A DNA stretch of 64,000 bases, from contig NZ_CP032677.1 of assembly GCF_003627215.1 (NCBI RefSeq), forward strand, positions 5,337,501-5,401,500, read 5' to 3'. The notes under the pieces were generated by a model. It did no database searches, was not told the origin of the DNA, and saw nothing but the letters and a program-made list of their open reading frames with translations. This document shows, one piece after another, positions 44,491 to 52,538 of this stretch; position 1 is the first letter of the stretch, and every line of letters begins with the position of its first letter. This DNA is from Pseudomonas sp. Leaf58. Lineage in GTDB: Bacteria > Pseudomonadota > Gammaproteobacteria > Pseudomonadales > Pseudomonadaceae. The position numbers and the translations under genes were made by a program.

Positions 44491-45593
44491 TGGTCCGACT
44501 CAAGCGTCTGCTCGCCCCACTCATCGCCGCCACCCTGTTCACCGGTGCCCTGCACGCCCAGGCCGAACAACGTACCCTGCGGGTGTATAACTGGTTCGAC
44601 TACATCACCCCGCAGACGCTCACCGACTTCCAGAAAGACAGCGCTGTGAAGCTGATCTACGACATCTTCGACACCAACGAGGCGCTGGAAGCCAAGCTGC
44701 TGACCGGTAACTCCGGGTATGACGTGGTGGTGCCGTCCAACGTGTTTCTCGCCAAGCAGATCGAAGCGGGGGTGTTCCAGCCACTGGACCGCAGCAAGCT
44801 ACCGAACTGGCAACACCTGGACTCGGCACTGATGAAGCTGATCGAAGCCAACGACCCGGGTAACAGGTTTGCCGTGCCCTACATGTACGGCACCGTGCTG
44901 ATCGGCTTCAACCCGGCCAAGGTCAAGGCTGCGCTCGGCGACCACGCCCCAGTGGACAGCTGGGACCTGATCTTCAAGGAAGAGAACATCGCCAAACTCA
45001 AACAGTGCGGTGTGGCGCTGCTCGATTCGCCATCGGAGATTTTGCCGCTGGCCCTGCAGTACCTAGGCCTGCCACCGAACAGTGACAAGCCGGCCGACTA
45101 CAAGCAGGCCGAGGCACTGATGCTGAAGATTCGCCCGTACATCACCTACTTCCATTCCTCGAAGTACATGGCCGACATCGCCAACGGCGATATCTGCGTG
45201 GCGGTGGGTTACAGCGGCAGCTTCTCCCAGGCCGCCAACCGCGCCCACGAGGCGAAGAACGGGGTGGTGGTGGACATGCGACTACCCAAAGAGGGTGCGC
45301 CGATCTGGTTTGACATGCTGGCGATTCCGAAGAACGCGGCCAACCCGGACGATGCCCACGCCTTTATCAACTACCTGCTGCGGCCTGAAGTGATTGCGCC
45401 GATCAGTGACTTTGTCGGGTACCCGAACCCAAATAAGGATGCGACCGACAAGGTGAGCCCGGCAATTCGCAACAACCCCAACCTGTATCCGACGGCGGAG
45501 GCGATGGCCAAGTTGTATACCCTCAAGCCTTTGGCACGGGATGCAGAGCGGGCCAGGACCCGGGCCTGGACACGGATCAAATCCGGTACCTGA
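44490..45593 (+). CDS. Polyamine ABC transporter periplasmic binding protein (PotF/SpuD family)
   Basis: 367 residues with a signal peptide (1 to about 25). The body has LRVYNWFDYITPQTL, the typical start of PotF-type proteins, with the Trp and Tyr/Asp residues that line the amine pocket, then YDVVVPSNVFLAKQIEAGVF, and a hinge with YMYGTVLIGFN. It would bind putrescine, spermidine or an acetylated form. There is no permease or ATPase gene beside it, so it must share a transporter encoded elsewhere or act as a sensor. It is coupled to aphA. Confidence 0.92.
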   Translation: MVRLKRLLAPLIAATLFTGALHAQAEQRTLRVYNWFDYITPQTLTDFQKDSAVKLIYDIFDTNEALEAKLLTGNSGYDVVVPSNVFLAKQIEAGVFQPLDRSKLPNWQHLDSALMKLIEANDPGNRFAVPYMYGTVLIGFNPAKVKAALGDHAPVDSWDLIFKEENIAKLKQCGVALLDSPSEILPLALQYLGLPPNSDKPADYKQAEALMLKIRPYITYFHSSKYMADIANGDICVAVGYSGSFSQAANRAHEAKNGVVVDMRLPKEGAPIWFDMLAIPKNAANPDDAHAFINYLLRPEVIAPISDFVGYPNPNKDATDKVSPAIRNNPNLYPTAEAMAKLYTLKPLARDAERARTRAWTRIKSGT

Positions 45594-45602
45594 TTTAAGG
45601 CC

Positions 45603-45621
45603 GGGGCTGCTTTGCAGCCCC
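45603..45621. terminator. Bidirectional hairpin between polyamine-binding and MocR genes
   Basis: GGGGCTGC (45603-45610) and GCAGCCCC (45614-45621), loop TTT, form a perfect 8-bp stem between convergent genes. Confidence 0.75.
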
Positions 45622-45623
45622 AT

Positions 45624-47153
45624 TCACTTTCTCCAGGCCTTGCGCAATTTCATCAAAGCCTCGGCAATCTCCCCCTCGGGCACCGCCGCAAACCCCAGCA
45701 CCAGCCCTGCCCGCTTATCCACAGGCACCTGGCTGTCCGCTAGCCAGAAATTGCTTAGCGGCGTCACCTCCACACCCACCGCTTCGGCCCGGGTTACCAG
45801 TTCCTGCTCCCGGGCAAAGTTATCCACATCTACCTTCACATGCAGCCCAGCCGCCACTTCCGGCATGCCGGCCAACCCTGGAATATCCACAGGCCAACCG
45901 GCCTTCAACACGTTTCGCCGGTTCAAAGCCGCCTTGCGCATGCGTCGGATATGCCGCTGGAAGTGCCCCCGGGCCATGAACTCGGCCATCACGCACTGGC
46001 TGCTAACCTCCGAATGCCGTACCGCCAGCGCCCTACCCTGGCTGAACGCCTGCGCCAGCTGCGGCGGGAGCACCAAGTAACCCAGGCGCAGCGCCGGAAA
46101 GGCGATTTTGCCGAAGGTACCCACGTACAACACCCGCCCGTGCCGGTCGAGCGCTGCAAGCGGGGCCAAGGGGGCGCCGCTGTAGCGGTATTCGCCGTCG
46201 TAGTCGTCTTCGATAACCCAGCCATCGCTGCGCTCGGCCCAGGCCAGCAATTCCAGGCGTCGCGCCAGGCTCATGGTCACCCCGGTCGGGTACTGGTGGG
46301 CTGGTGTGACATAGGCCAGCCGGCAATTCGCCAGCTGGCCGAGCCGGCGGCAGTCCATGCCATCCTCATCCACTGGCATGCCATGCAGCCTGCCGCCGGC
46401 CAGTGCAAAGGCATGCCCGGCCGCGCGGTACCCCGGGTTTTCCACAGCCACACCATCGCCTGGCTGCAACAGCAACTGTGCACAAAGGCTGATGGCCTGC
46501 TGCGCACCACTGGTGATCACAATTTGTTCAGCCGTACAACTCAGGCCACGCGAGCGACGCAAGTAGGCCGCGATCAGTTCGCGCAACAGCGGTTCGCCAG
46601 CCGGGTCGCCATAGCTCAGTTGCGAAGGGGCTGGTTTGCGCCAGAAACCCGCCTGCAGCTTGGCCCAGACGTCGAATGGAAACAGGTCGAATGCCGGAAT
46701 GCCTACCCGAAAAGCACGCGGCGCACCGCTTCGAGGCGGCGGCAAGTGGTTATTTTTCAGGCGCTGCAAAGGCTCGCTCAAACTTCGGTTGCTGGATAAA
46801 TCCTCAGTATTTTCTGAAGAAAATGTGGATAACTCTGTTGATAACCCCAGGGATAACCCTGTGGATAGTTGTGTGGATAGTTTTGGCAGCTGGCTAACGT
46901 ACGTGCCATCGCCTACTCGGCTTTCGATGAAGCCCTCGGCATAAAGCTGGTCATACGCACGCACCACGCTATTGCGCGACAGCGCCAGCATGGCGGCCAG
47001 GTCACGGCTGGCCGGTAGCCGCGTGCCACTGCTCAGTCGCCCGTCCAACACCCGCGCGCGCAACGCCTGGTACAGCTGCTGGCTGAGACCGCGGCGCCGA
47101 TCGAGGGCGATCCCGGCAGGGTCGAAAGGCAATACAAGGGGCTGCTCGCTCAT
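45624..47153 (-). CDS. MocR/GabR-type transcriptional regulator (GntR HTH plus aminotransferase domain)
   Basis: 509 residues. A GntR winged HTH (about 15-88, LPASRDLAAMLALSRNSVVRAYDQL pattern) is joined by a linker (about 89-145) to a type I aminotransferase-like domain whose PLP-binding Lys lies in GTFGK near residue 348. Such proteins sense amines or PLP. The linker contains five tandem LSTx tetrapeptides (residues 92-110) encoded by rare TTA/CTA/TCC/ACA codons, described separately. The gene is divergent from paiB across 90 nt with an inverted-repeat operator candidate. It may regulate the polyamine genes nearby. Confidence 0.92.
   Translation of the reverse strand: MSEQPLVLPFDPAGIALDRRRGLSQQLYQALRARVLDGRLSSGTRLPASRDLAAMLALSRNSVVRAYDQLYAEGFIESRVGDGTYVSQLPKLSTQLSTGLSLGLSTELSTFSSENTEDLSSNRSLSEPLQRLKNNHLPPPRSGAPRAFRVGIPAFDLFPFDVWAKLQAGFWRKPAPSQLSYGDPAGEPLLRELIAAYLRRSRGLSCTAEQIVITSGAQQAISLCAQLLLQPGDGVAVENPGYRAAGHAFALAGGRLHGMPVDEDGMDCRRLGQLANCRLAYVTPAHQYPTGVTMSLARRLELLAWAERSDGWVIEDDYDGEYRYSGAPLAPLAALDRHGRVLYVGTFGKIAFPALRLGYLVLPPQLAQAFSQGRALAVRHSEVSSQCVMAEFMARGHFQRHIRRMRKAALNRRNVLKAGWPVDIPGLAGMPEVAAGLHVKVDVDNFAREQELVTRAEAVGVEVTPLSNFWLADSQVPVDKRAGLVLGFAAVPEGEIAEALMKLRKAWRK
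45715..45723 (+). other. Exact DnaA box 1 in the MocR gene
   Basis: TTATCCACA, identical to the consensus DnaA 9-mer. Near-matches with one change are at 45883-45891 and 46438-46446. Confidence 0.5.
45820..45828 (+). other. Exact DnaA box 2 in the MocR gene
   Basis: A second TTATCCACA in the same orientation, 105 nt from the first. Confidence 0.5.
46824..46880. repeat. Five-unit 12-bp tandem repeat of DnaA-box-like sequence
   Basis: 9-mers start at 46824, 46836, 46848, 46860 and 46872: TGTGGATAA, TGTTGATAA, CAGGGATAA, TGTGGATAG, TGTGGATAG. The period is exactly 12 bp. The first is a perfect DnaA box (reverse), three others differ from the box by one base, and the CAGGGATAA unit by more. In the protein each unit encodes LST or LSL plus a variable residue. 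Confidence 0.85.
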
Positions 47154-47156
47154 GGC

Positions 47157-47203
47157 ATTGGACCTATCAAAACAGCTGTTAATGGCTCTTACATAGAACC
47201 AAT
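47157..47203. promoter_or_regulatory. MocR operator candidate in the divergent promoter
   Basis: ATTGGACCTAT (47157-47167) and ATAGAACCAAT (47193-47203) are inverted copies matching in 9 of 11 positions, centred in the 90-nt spacer between the MocR gene and paiB. A dimeric MocR protein could bind both. Confidence 0.6.
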
Positions 47204-47243
47204 AGCCTGCCTAGGATGAAGCTATCGCACAAGGATACCGAGC

Positions 47244-47873
47244 ATGTACAACAGCAAACCCCACCAGGAACACGACCTCGGTCGCCTGCACCAGCACATG
47301 CTCGACACCCGCTTGGCCGTTCTGGTCAGCCAGGGCGAGCAAGGCCTGCTGGCCACGCATTTGCCGGTGCTGGTCGATACCACCGAAGGTGCATACGGCA
47401 CTGTCTATGCCCACCTGGCGCGGGCCAACCGCCAGTGGCAGGACCTGGCGCAAGGTACCGAGGCACTGCTGGTGTTCCCCGGGGCCGATGCCTATGTCAG
47501 CCCTAGCTTTTACCCCAGCAAGGCCGATAATCCCAAGGTGGTGCCGACCTGGAACTACCTGGCTGTGCATGCCTATGGGCCAGCCGAGGTGATCCACGAC
47601 GCCGAGCCGCTGCTGGCTATTGTCAGCCGCCTGACCGAGCGCCATGAGCAAGGCCGCAGCGAACCGTGGAACATCAGCGACGCCCCGCGTGATTACCTCG
47701 ATAGCATGCTCCGCGCCATCGTCGGCATCCGCCTGCCCATCGCGCGCCTGCAAGGCGCACGCAAGCTCAGCCAAAACCGCTCGGCGCAGGACATTGCTGG
47801 TGTGCACGAAGGCCTGAGCGCCAGCCCCGATCATCAGGACAATCAACTCGCGGCGCACATGCGCCAACTCTGA
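47244..47873 (+). CDS. paiB: PaiB-family FMN-binding protein
   Basis: 209 residues, split-barrel flavin-binding fold. It contains the family motifs HQHMLDTRLAVLVSQGEQGLLATHLP, VYAHLARANRQWQ, VFPGADAYVSPSFYPSK and VPTWNYLAVHAYG, which line the FMN site. Bacillus PaiB is a regulator in sporulation/protease control and is paired with PaiA, a polyamine acetyltransferase; whether this one regulates transcription or acts as an oxidoreductase is open. It is first in a run with two acetyltransferase genes (12-nt and 7-nt gaps). Confidence 0.9.
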   Translation: MYNSKPHQEHDLGRLHQHMLDTRLAVLVSQGEQGLLATHLPVLVDTTEGAYGTVYAHLARANRQWQDLAQGTEALLVFPGADAYVSPSFYPSKADNPKVVPTWNYLAVHAYGPAEVIHDAEPLLAIVSRLTERHEQGRSEPWNISDAPRDYLDSMLRAIVGIRLPIARLQGARKLSQNRSAQDIAGVHEGLSASPDHQDNQLAAHMRQL

Positions 47874-47885
47874 AGGAATAGCCCC

Positions 47886-48332
47886 ATGTCCAGCGTTACC
47901 CTACGCCCGGTCACTGCCGAAGACCACGCTGCCTGGCTTGCCCTATGGCACGCCTACCTGCACTTCTATGAAACCGAATTGGCCGATGAGGTCAGCCTCA
48001 GCACCTGGCGGCGCCTGCTCGACCCGAACGAAGCAACCCATTCGGCCCTGGCCTGGGCCGATGGTAAAGCGGTGGGCATGGTCAACTTCATCTACCATCG
48101 TTCCAACTGGAGCATCGAGAACGCCTGCTACCTGCAGGACCTGTATGTGGACAGCACGCAACGTGGCCTGGGCATCGGTCGCCAGCTAATCGAGCACGTC
48201 TACGCTGCCGCCAAGGCCGACAACTGCATCAAGGTGCACTGGCTCACCCACGAGACCAACGCCACCGCCATCAGCCTGTACCAGCAAGTTGCCGAGCGTT
48301 CGGGCTTCATCCAATTCCGCAAAGGGTTATAA
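47886..48332 (+). CDS. GNAT acetyltransferase, Hpa2/PaiA-like candidate
   Basis: 148 residues, one GNAT domain. The acetyl-CoA loop is DLYVDSTQRGLGIGRQLIEHVYAAA (Q/R-x-x-G-x-G/A) near residues 86-110, and the C-terminal VHWLTHETNATAISLYQQVAERSGFIQFRK is typical of Hpa2-type enzymes, some of which acetylate polyamines. The neighbouring paiB, aphA and polyamine-binding genes fit an amine substrate, but nothing in the sequence alone proves it. Confidence 0.88.
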   Translation: MSSVTLRPVTAEDHAAWLALWHAYLHFYETELADEVSLSTWRRLLDPNEATHSALAWADGKAVGMVNFIYHRSNWSIENACYLQDLYVDSTQRGLGIGRQLIEHVYAAAKADNCIKVHWLTHETNATAISLYQQVAERSGFIQFRKGL

Positions 48333-48339
48333 GCCAACC

Positions 48340-49011
48340 ATGACCGACGTATTGAACTGGAAGCCCGCAGCGACGCCGAAGGCCGAACCTATCGACGGCC
48401 GCTTCATCCGCCTGGAACAGCTCGACCCGGCGCGCCATGGCGACGACCTTTGGGAAGTGCTGCAAGGCCCGGCTGCCGACCCCGCACTGTGGGACTACCT
48501 GCCCTACGGCCCGTTTGCCGAGCGTGCCGCCTTCGACCGTTGGCTGGAAGGCCATGCTGCCGGCCGCGACCCGCTGTGCTACACGGTCATCGACCGCCCT
48601 TGCGGCCAGGCCCAGGGCATTCTCGCCCTGATGTCGATCGTGCCCGATCACGGCCGCATCGAAATCGGCCATGTCGCCTTCGGCGCCGCCATGCAACGCA
48701 CACCCAAGGGCACCGAGGCGGTGTATCTGCTGGGCAAGCTGGCTTTCGAACTGGGTAATCGCCGACTGGAGTGGAAGTGCAACAACGCCAACATCCGCTC
48801 CAAGCGCTCGGCGGAGCGGTTTGGTTTTGTCTTCGAAGGGGTTTTCCGCAAGCACCTGGTGGTCAAGGGCCACAACCGGGATACGGCCTGGTATTCGATC
48901 ACCGATGAGGAGTGGCCGGCAGTGGCTGCCGGGTTCGAGCGGTGGTTGAGCGAGGAGAACCAACAGCCGACTGGCCAGGTGGAGACTCTCGAGGCATGCC
49001 GTAAAGGCTGA
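48340..49011 (+). CDS. GNAT acetyltransferase, RimJ-like
   Basis: 223 residues. The N-terminal FIRLEQLDPARHGDDLWEVLQG and the central EIGHVAFGAAMQRTPKGTEAVYLLGKLAFE, then KCNNANIRSKRSAERFGFVFEGVFRKHLVVKGHNRDTAWYSI are the RimJ/RimL-type GNAT pattern (N-terminal or small-molecule acetylation). It follows the first GNAT gene by 7 nt, so is in the same transcript. The ATG at 48340 was chosen. Substrate unknown. Confidence 0.87.
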   Translation: MTDVLNWKPAATPKAEPIDGRFIRLEQLDPARHGDDLWEVLQGPAADPALWDYLPYGPFAERAAFDRWLEGHAAGRDPLCYTVIDRPCGQAQGILALMSIVPDHGRIEIGHVAFGAAMQRTPKGTEAVYLLGKLAFELGNRRLEWKCNNANIRSKRSAERFGFVFEGVFRKHLVVKGHNRDTAWYSITDEEWPAVAAGFERWLSEENQQPTGQVETLEACRKG

Positions 49012-49056
49012 GGGTTGCGGTGGTGCAGCCCGCCAAGAGGCCGATCGCCCCCACAC

Positions 49057-49082
49057 AAAAAAAAGGGGAGCATCCGCTCCCC
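49057..49082 (-). terminator. Rho-independent terminator of pycA-pycB
   Basis: GGGGAGC (49065-49071) and GCTCCCC (49076-49082), 4-nt loop, followed on the minus strand by eight T. Ends 31 nt after the pycB stop. Confidence 0.93.
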
Positions 49083-49113
49083 AGAGGTTAACTACTTGTA
49101 GATGAGGGCTTAC

Positions 49114-50922
49114 TCAGCCCTCGATCTCGATCAGGATCTCGCCCGGTGTCACACGGTCGCCCTTGGCCACATGAATGGCAACGACCTTACCTGCGATGGC
49201 CGCCTGCACTTCGGTCTCCATCTTCATGGCTTCGGTGATCAGCACGGCCTGGCCGGTCTTGACCATGTCACCTTCCTTGACCAGCACATCGACGATGTTG
49301 CCTGGCATGGTGGTGCTGACGTGGCCCGGGGCACTGGCCTGCTTGCGCTTGCTGCCACCGCCACCAACGAATTCGTTGAGCGGCTCGAACACCACTTCTT
49401 CCGGCATACCATCGATCGACAGGTAGAAGTGACGCTTGCCCTCGGCCTTCACACCGACGCCGGTGATGTCGACGCGGTAGGTTTCACCGTGTACGTCAAT
49501 GACGAACTCGGTCGGCACACCTTCACCGCCATGGGACGCCACTGCGCCGGCTTCCGGAATCGGCAGCAGGGCTTCAGGCACGAGGGTGCCGGCTTCGCGC
49601 TCTTCAAGAAACTTGCGGCCAATGTCCGGGAACATGGCGAAGGTCAGTACGTCTTCTTCGCAACGGGCCAGGGCGCCGATGTCACCACGAAGCTTGGTCA
49701 TTTCCGGTTTGAGCAGGTCGGCCGGGCGCACGTCGATCACTTCTTCGCTGCCGATCGCTTGGCGACGCAGTTGCTCGTTAACCACGCCCGGTGCCTTGCC
49801 GTAACCGCCCTGCAGGTACAGCTTCACCTCGTTGGTGATGGTCTTGTAGCGCTCGCCAGCCAGCACGTTGAAGAACGCCTGGGTGCCGACGATCTGCGAA
49901 GTCGGGGTCACCAACGGCGGGAAACCGAGGTCTTCACGCACGCGCGGGATCTCTGCCAACACTTCGTTCATGCGGTTAAGGGCGCCCTGCTCCTTGAGCT
50001 GGTTGGCCAGGTTGGAAATCATGCCGCCCGGCACCTGGTTGACCTGCACACGGGTGTCCACGGCGGTGAACTCGCTCTCGAACTGGTGGTACTTCTTGCG
50101 CACGGCGTAGAAGTACAGGCCGATTTCCTGCAGCAGCTCCAGGTCCAGGCCGGTATCGAATTCGCTGCCCTTGAGCGCGGCAACCATCGACTCGGTACCC
50201 GGGTGGCTAGTGCCCCAGGCGAAGCTGGAGATGGCGGTGTCGATGTGGTCGGCGCCGTTTTCCACAGCCTTCAGCTGGCACATGGCGGCCAGGCCGGCAG
50301 TGTCGTGGGAGTGGATGAACACCGGCAGCGATTGCTCGGCCTTCAGTGCCTTGACCAGTTCACCAGTGGCGAACGGGGTCAGCAGGCCGGCCATGTCCTT
50401 GATCGCGATCGAGTCGCAACCCATGGCTTCCATTTGCTTGGCCTGGTTCACGAAGGCTTCGATGGTGTGCACTGGGCTGGTGGTATACGCGATGGTGCCC
50501 TGGGCATGCTTGCCAGCAGCCTTGACCGCTTCGATGGCCACACGCAGGTTACGCACGTCGTTCATGGCGTCGAAAATGCGGAATACATCGATGCCGTTAA
50601 CTGCCGCCTTGGCGACGAAGGCCTTGACCACGTCGTCGCTGTAGTGGCGGTAGCCCAGCAGGTTCTGGCCGCGCAACAGCATTTGCAGGCGGGTGTTGGG
50701 CAGGGCCGCACGCAGCTTGCGCAGGCGCTCCCACGGGTCTTCTTTGAGGAAGCGCACGCAGGCGTCGAAGGTGGCGCCACCCCAGACTTCCAGCGACCAG
50801 TAGCCGACTTTGTCGAGCTTGTCGCAAATCGGCAGCATGTCTTCGGTACGCATGCGAGTGGCCAGCAGGGACTGGTGGGCGTCGCGCAGGATCGTGTCGG
50901 TTACGTGAATTTTCTTGGACAT
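49114..50922 (-). CDS. pycB: Pyruvate carboxylase subunit B (carboxyltransferase and biotin carrier)
   Basis: 602 residues: HMGL-like carboxyltransferase domain (about 1-290) starting KKIHVTDTILRDAHQSLLATRM with the metal-binding Asp, a PYC/OADA domain (about 300-470) and a biotinyl carrier domain at the C terminus with EAMKMETE, whose Lys is biotinylated. With PycA it makes oxaloacetate from pyruvate. It is also annotated oadA in some genomes, but no sodium-pump subunit is seen here. It lies 11 nt after pycA. Confidence 0.95.
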   Translation of the reverse strand: MSKKIHVTDTILRDAHQSLLATRMRTEDMLPICDKLDKVGYWSLEVWGGATFDACVRFLKEDPWERLRKLRAALPNTRLQMLLRGQNLLGYRHYSDDVVKAFVAKAAVNGIDVFRIFDAMNDVRNLRVAIEAVKAAGKHAQGTIAYTTSPVHTIEAFVNQAKQMEAMGCDSIAIKDMAGLLTPFATGELVKALKAEQSLPVFIHSHDTAGLAAMCQLKAVENGADHIDTAISSFAWGTSHPGTESMVAALKGSEFDTGLDLELLQEIGLYFYAVRKKYHQFESEFTAVDTRVQVNQVPGGMISNLANQLKEQGALNRMNEVLAEIPRVREDLGFPPLVTPTSQIVGTQAFFNVLAGERYKTITNEVKLYLQGGYGKAPGVVNEQLRRQAIGSEEVIDVRPADLLKPEMTKLRGDIGALARCEEDVLTFAMFPDIGRKFLEEREAGTLVPEALLPIPEAGAVASHGGEGVPTEFVIDVHGETYRVDITGVGVKAEGKRHFYLSIDGMPEEVVFEPLNEFVGGGGSKRKQASAPGHVSTTMPGNIVDVLVKEGDMVKTGQAVLITEAMKMETEVQAAIAGKVVAIHVAKGDRVTPGEILIEIEG

Positions 50923-50933
50923 TATGGGGTTCC

Positions 50934-52349
50934 TCACAGGCCTGCGTGGGCGGCGATGGCGGCGGCGATGGCCAGGGCCAGCTCTTCGGGTTTGCGCTTG
51001 ATCGAGTAGTTGGTCAGTTCAGGGTGGCTTTCGACGAAGCTGGTATTGAACTGGCCGCTACGGAATTCCGGATTGCGCAGGATTTCCTGGTAGTACGCGG
51101 CGGTGGTCTTCACCCCTTGCACACGCATGTCGTCCAGGGCCCGCAGGCCGCGGTCCATGGCTTCTTCCCAGGTCAACGCCCACACCACCAGCTTCAGGCA
51201 CATGGAGTCGTAGAACGGTGGAATGGTGTAGCCGGTGTAGATCGCCGTGTCGGTACGCACGCCGGGACCGCCGGGGGCGTAGTAACGGGTGATCTTGCCG
51301 AAGCTGGGCAGGAAGTTGTTTTTCGGGTCTTCGGCGTTGATACGGAACTGCAACGCGTAGCCACGATGCTGGATATCTTCCTGTTTGACCGACAGCGGCA
51401 GGCCCGAAGCGATGCGGATCTGCTCACGGACGATGTCGATACCGGTGATTTCTTCGGTGATGGTGTGTTCCACCTGCACCCGGGTGTTCATTTCCATGAA
51501 GTACACCTCGCCATCAGCGAGCAGGAACTCCACAGTACCGGCGTTCTCGTAGTTCACCGCCTTGGCCGCACGCACCGCCAGGTCGCCGATATAGGCGCGC
51601 TGCTCGGGGGTGAGCTGTGGGCTTGGGGCGATCTCGATAAGCTTCTGGTTACGGCGCTGGATCGAGCAATCGCGCTCGAACAGGTGCACTACGTTGCCGA
51701 AGCTGTCACCGAGGATCTGCGCCTCGATGTGCTTGGGGTTGACGATGCACTTTTCCAGGAACACTTCGGCCGAGCCAAAAGCCTTGGTGGCCTCGGAGAT
51801 CACCCGTGGGAAGTTCTGTTCCAGTTCTTCGCGGCTGTTGCAACGGCGAATACCACGGCCGCCACCACCCGAGGTGGCCTTGAGCATGACCGGGTAACCG
51901 ATGCGCTCACCTTCGCTCAGGGCTTCATGAATATCGGCGACGTTGCCTTCGGTGCCCGGGGTTACCGGTACACCGGCGGCGATCATGGTGCGACGCGCTT
52001 CGGTCTTGTCGCCCATGCGGCGAATGACATCGGCAGCCGGGCCGATGAACTTGATGCCGCGCTCGGCGCAAATCTCTGCCAGTTCGGCGTTTTCCGACAG
52101 GAAACCATAGCCCGGGTGCAGGGCATCACAGCCGGTCTCCACAGCCAGGTTCACCAGCTTGCGCGGGTTCAGGTAACCGGCCAGCGGCTCGGCACCAATG
52201 CTGTGAGCTTCGTCGGCGCGCTTGACGTGCAAAGCGTGCCGGTCGGCGTCGGAATAGATCGCTACCGAGCGAATGCCCATCTCGGCGCAAGCACGCACGA
52301 TCCGAACTGCGATTTCACCCCGGTTGGCGATCAGGATTTTTTTTATCAC
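50934..52349 (-). CDS. pycA: Pyruvate carboxylase subunit A (biotin carboxylase)
   Basis: 471 residues, biotin carboxylase with ATP-grasp. It starts MIKKILIANRGEIAVRIVRA, and has LKATSGGGGRGIRRC (Gly-rich loop), EKCIVNPKHIEAQILGDSFG and MEMNTRVQVEHTITEEITG. It carboxylates the biotin on PycB using bicarbonate and ATP. Close relative of AccC, separated by context. First in a two-gene operon, divergent from a LysR gene. Confidence 0.95.
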   Translation of the reverse strand: MIKKILIANRGEIAVRIVRACAEMGIRSVAIYSDADRHALHVKRADEAHSIGAEPLAGYLNPRKLVNLAVETGCDALHPGYGFLSENAELAEICAERGIKFIGPAADVIRRMGDKTEARRTMIAAGVPVTPGTEGNVADIHEALSEGERIGYPVMLKATSGGGGRGIRRCNSREELEQNFPRVISEATKAFGSAEVFLEKCIVNPKHIEAQILGDSFGNVVHLFERDCSIQRRNQKLIEIAPSPQLTPEQRAYIGDLAVRAAKAVNYENAGTVEFLLADGEVYFMEMNTRVQVEHTITEEITGIDIVREQIRIASGLPLSVKQEDIQHRGYALQFRINAEDPKNNFLPSFGKITRYYAPGGPGVRTDTAIYTGYTIPPFYDSMCLKLVVWALTWEEAMDRGLRALDDMRVQGVKTTAAYYQEILRNPEFRSGQFNTSFVESHPELTNYSIKRKPEELALAIAAAIAAHAGL

Positions 52350-52456
52350 TGGAGTCTTCCCAAAGCCGTAGGAACAGTCGAGCCGGTTCTACCGGTCGGC
52401 GCGTGACCAGACGTTACTGGCCAGTCGCACATTCACCCTAGCGCTGTCGGTTGATA

Positions 52457-52476
52457 AACAAAAATCAATATTTGTT
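52457..52476. promoter_or_regulatory. Inverted repeat between pycA and pycR
   Basis: AACAAA (52457-52462) and TTTGTT (52471-52476) around an AT-rich spacer, in a locally AT-rich part of the divergent promoter. A candidate LysR operator and a likely promoter region. Confidence 0.45.
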
Positions 52477-52538
52477 AGGGGCTGTATTAGCAAAAGCTTA
52501 TAGTTGGGTAACAGGGTGTTGCCGAAGGGTCGATAAAA

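Noticed and set aside
46824..46880. 12-bp repeat as a CRISPR-like array
   Set aside because: No spacers between repeats, unit far too short, and it lies in frame within a coding sequence.
49102..51009. 635-codon frame antisense to pycB
   Set aside because: Shadow of pycB; same for the 486-codon frame antisense to pycA (50946-52406) and the 495-codon ones antisense to puuA and pstA.
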